From a virus, in the IMG/VR virus record IMGVR_UViG_3300043410_001428, positions 1 to 21,426 of that record: DNA of 21,426 nt. One strand, written 5' to 3'. Positions 20,012 to 21,426 of this stretch are shown here, in pieces; position 1 is the first letter of the stretch; every line of letters begins with the position of its first letter. The translations under genes were made by a program, and so were the position numbers. The notes beneath the pieces were generated by a model. The model ran no database searches, had not been told where the DNA came from, and saw only the letters and a list, made by a program, of their open reading frames with translations.

Positions 20012-21426
20012 ATGAATAGTAAAAAAATAAATCAGTTAGCTACCGAACTTACTCCTAGTTTAAGTGACTTAACAATAATAGGAGACCCAAGTACAGGTGT
20101 AAGTAAGAAAATTACTTTAAGCCAAATGGCTAGTTTGTTTACAGGTACTGTGGAAGAATATCCTAGCTTTGCTTCATTGCCTTTGGTAGGTGTTGCTGAT
20201 ACAATTTATATTGCAACTGATACAAATATTCTATATCGTTGGGATACAACTTTAAGTGCGTATGCAGAACTTTCTCCTAATATTGTAACTTCATTGGTGT
20301 TTAGTGATGCGAATGGATTTGATGGTACTATCTCATTAGTTGGTTCAGTAGCTACATTAACTATAACTACTGCCTTAACACAAGGTTCAGTACCTTTTAT
20401 AGGTGCTTCAGGTGCATTAAGCCAAGACAATGATAACTTTTTTTGGGATGATACAAACAATAGATTAGGTATAGGAACTAAACTTCCTACTACTGCTTTA
20501 GATGTATTCGGTTCAGGTATTATTGGTCGTGTAAATGGAACTTCAACTAATAACGCATTTTTAGGTTTTGCAAGTGCAGGTACTAACAAATGGTCAATTG
20601 GTAATGTTCAATCTGACCATAGATTTCGTATTTATAGCGAAGCAAATACAAGTGAATTAGTTTCAGTTTTACAAACAGGGGAATTTGGTATTGGTATTGC
20701 AAACCCAACAACAAAATTTCATATTGACGGCGGTGCAAGTGCTTTGATTGCTAACTTAGACGCAAACATTTCTGTTGCAAAAAGCGTTTCATTTCGTTCA
20801 GATAATAGTGCAAGAATTAACTTAGAAGTTTCAGGCACTGAATCAGGTTCAAATGCAGGTGCAGATTTATTTATTAAAAGATACTCAGATGCAGGTGCTT
20901 TATTAGATACTGCATTTTTTGTAAAAAGAAGTACAGGCAATATTGGTATTGGTACAACAAGTCCAATATCAACACTTGATGTTTCATCTTCTTCTCCAAC
21001 AATTACAATTAGAAATAATTCTCAAAAGAATTGGAATAGTGGTGACCAAATTGGATATTTAGACCAATATATTGACGATACTTCTTCAGCAGGTGCAAGA
21101 ATTGTTTCTTATATTCGTTCTGTTGTTTCAGCAGGTGTAACAAGTGGTATTACTGTTGCATCCGATTTAATATTTGGAACATCTGGTTATGATGCTACTG
21201 CAACAGAAAAAATGAGAATTAATAATTCTGGTTATGTGGGTATTAATAATACAAGTCCATCTGCAAGATTAGATGTTTCTGGTACTATTAGAGCAACTGC
21301 TCAAACAGACCCTACAAGTGGAACTGGATTAGAATTATTTTATCGTGGTGCAGATTCAGCTTCTTATATTCAATCTTACGATAGAACAAATAGTGCTTGG
21401 AAAGATATAAGAATGTTTGGTAATAA
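20012..21426 (+). CDS. Tail fibre protein, 3' end outside window
   Basis: The frame opens at ATG 20012 and stays open through the last base, giving 471 visible residues. The N-terminus, MNSKKINQLATELTPSLSDL with GDPSTGVSKKITLSQMA (24-40), is a typical virion-attachment segment of Bacteroidota phage fibres. Downstream, a repeat of the type GIG-x-x-x-P-x-x-x-L-D-V recurs at about residues 152-163, 225-236, 311-322 and 409-422 (RLGIGTKLP, EFGIGIANP, NIGIGTTSP, YVGINNTSP), separated by roughly 70-100 residue beta-rich units. Such repeats form trimeric fibre shafts or collars in phage receptor-binding proteins. The C-terminal tip that would bind the host lies beyond the window. It begins two bases after the preceding stop. 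Confidence 0.85.
   Translation, partial: MNSKKINQLATELTPSLSDLTIIGDPSTGVSKKITLSQMASLFTGTVEEYPSFASLPLVGVADTIYIATDTNILYRWDTTLSAYAELSPNIVTSLVFSDANGFDGTISLVGSVATLTITTALTQGSVPFIGASGALSQDNDNFFWDDTNNRLGIGTKLPTTALDVFGSGIIGRVNGTSTNNAFLGFASAGTNKWSIGNVQSDHRFRIYSEANTSELVSVLQTGEFGIGIANPTTKFHIDGGASALIANLDANISVAKSVSFRSDNSARINLEVSGTESGSNAGADLFIKRYSDAGALLDTAFFVKRSTGNIGIGTTSPISTLDVSSSSPTITIRNNSQKNWNSGDQIGYLDQYIDDTSSAGARIVSYIRSVVSAGVTSGITVASDLIFGTSGYDATATEKMRINNSGYVGINNTSPSARLDVSGTIRATAQTDPTSGTGLELFYRGADSASYIQSYDRTNSAWKDIRMFGN

Noticed and set aside
1-21426. CRISPR arrays, tRNA genes, integrase or attachment sites
   Set aside because: No evenly spaced direct repeats, cloverleaf-like segments, or recombinase motifs were found by reading both strands; absence outside the window cannot be judged.

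Overview
The window is part of the genome of a tailed double-stranded DNA phage or prophage with a siphovirus-type gene set. The most likely host is a member of the Bacteroidota, perhaps a flavobacterium. Every convincing gene lies on the + strand, and genes are packed with 1-62 base overlaps or short gaps. The host inference rests on three things: starts preceded by A/T-rich leaders with almost no Shine-Dalgarno sequence, a promoter-like TTTG-N19-TACCTTTT at 16683-16713, and structural proteins that resemble families I know from Flavobacterium and Cellulophaga phages. No database search was possible, so all family names come from motifs read by eye.

Region 1 (1-2907) is a nucleotide-modification cassette. 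It holds the end of a small QueD-like protein, a GT-B glycosyltransferase, QueD (6-carboxytetrahydropterin synthase), QueE (7-carboxy-7-deazaguanine synthase) and FolE (GTP cyclohydrolase I). Each of these genes overlaps the next. FolE, QueD and QueE together convert GTP to 7-carboxy-7-deazaguanine (CDG), the precursor used by phages that replace guanine in their DNA with 7-deazaguanines. Neither QueC nor the DNA transglycosylase (DpdA) is in the window; they may lie upstream.

Region 2 (2925-4482) holds the small and large terminase subunits, 17 bases after folE. Region 3 (4483-6462) is accessory. It contains an AT-rich DUF932 gene with its own dyad-rich upstream region and downstream hairpins (moron-like), followed by five tiny genes: two single-membrane-span proteins, a Cys-rich acidic protein, a coiled-coil protein and an unknown.

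Region 4 (6447-13660) is a tail module: a tail assembly chaperone with a probable -1 ribosomal frameshift at a nine-T run, a neck/tail-completion-like protein, two large Bacteroidota-phage-type tail proteins and a 787-residue tape measure protein. Region 5 (13695-20009) is mostly the head module: XkdF-like protease, scaffold, major capsid protein, a probable tail tube protein, a small conserved protein, a portal carrying a winged-helix and a Cys-Arg-His tail, a DUF6712-like connector, a 42-residue basic ORF and a neck/tail-terminator-like protein. Region 6 (20012 to the end) is the start of a repeat-containing tail fibre gene that runs off the window. Placing tail chaperone and tape measure between terminase and portal/capsid departs from the usual siphovirus order.

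Terminator-like G/C hairpins at 5490-5526, 6062-6126, 7237-7266, 15914-15941 and 16513-16545 divide the otherwise continuous operon. No tRNA, rRNA, CRISPR array, integrase or insertion sequence was seen. The largest stretches without a gene are 16486-16728 and 4483-4618; both are described.
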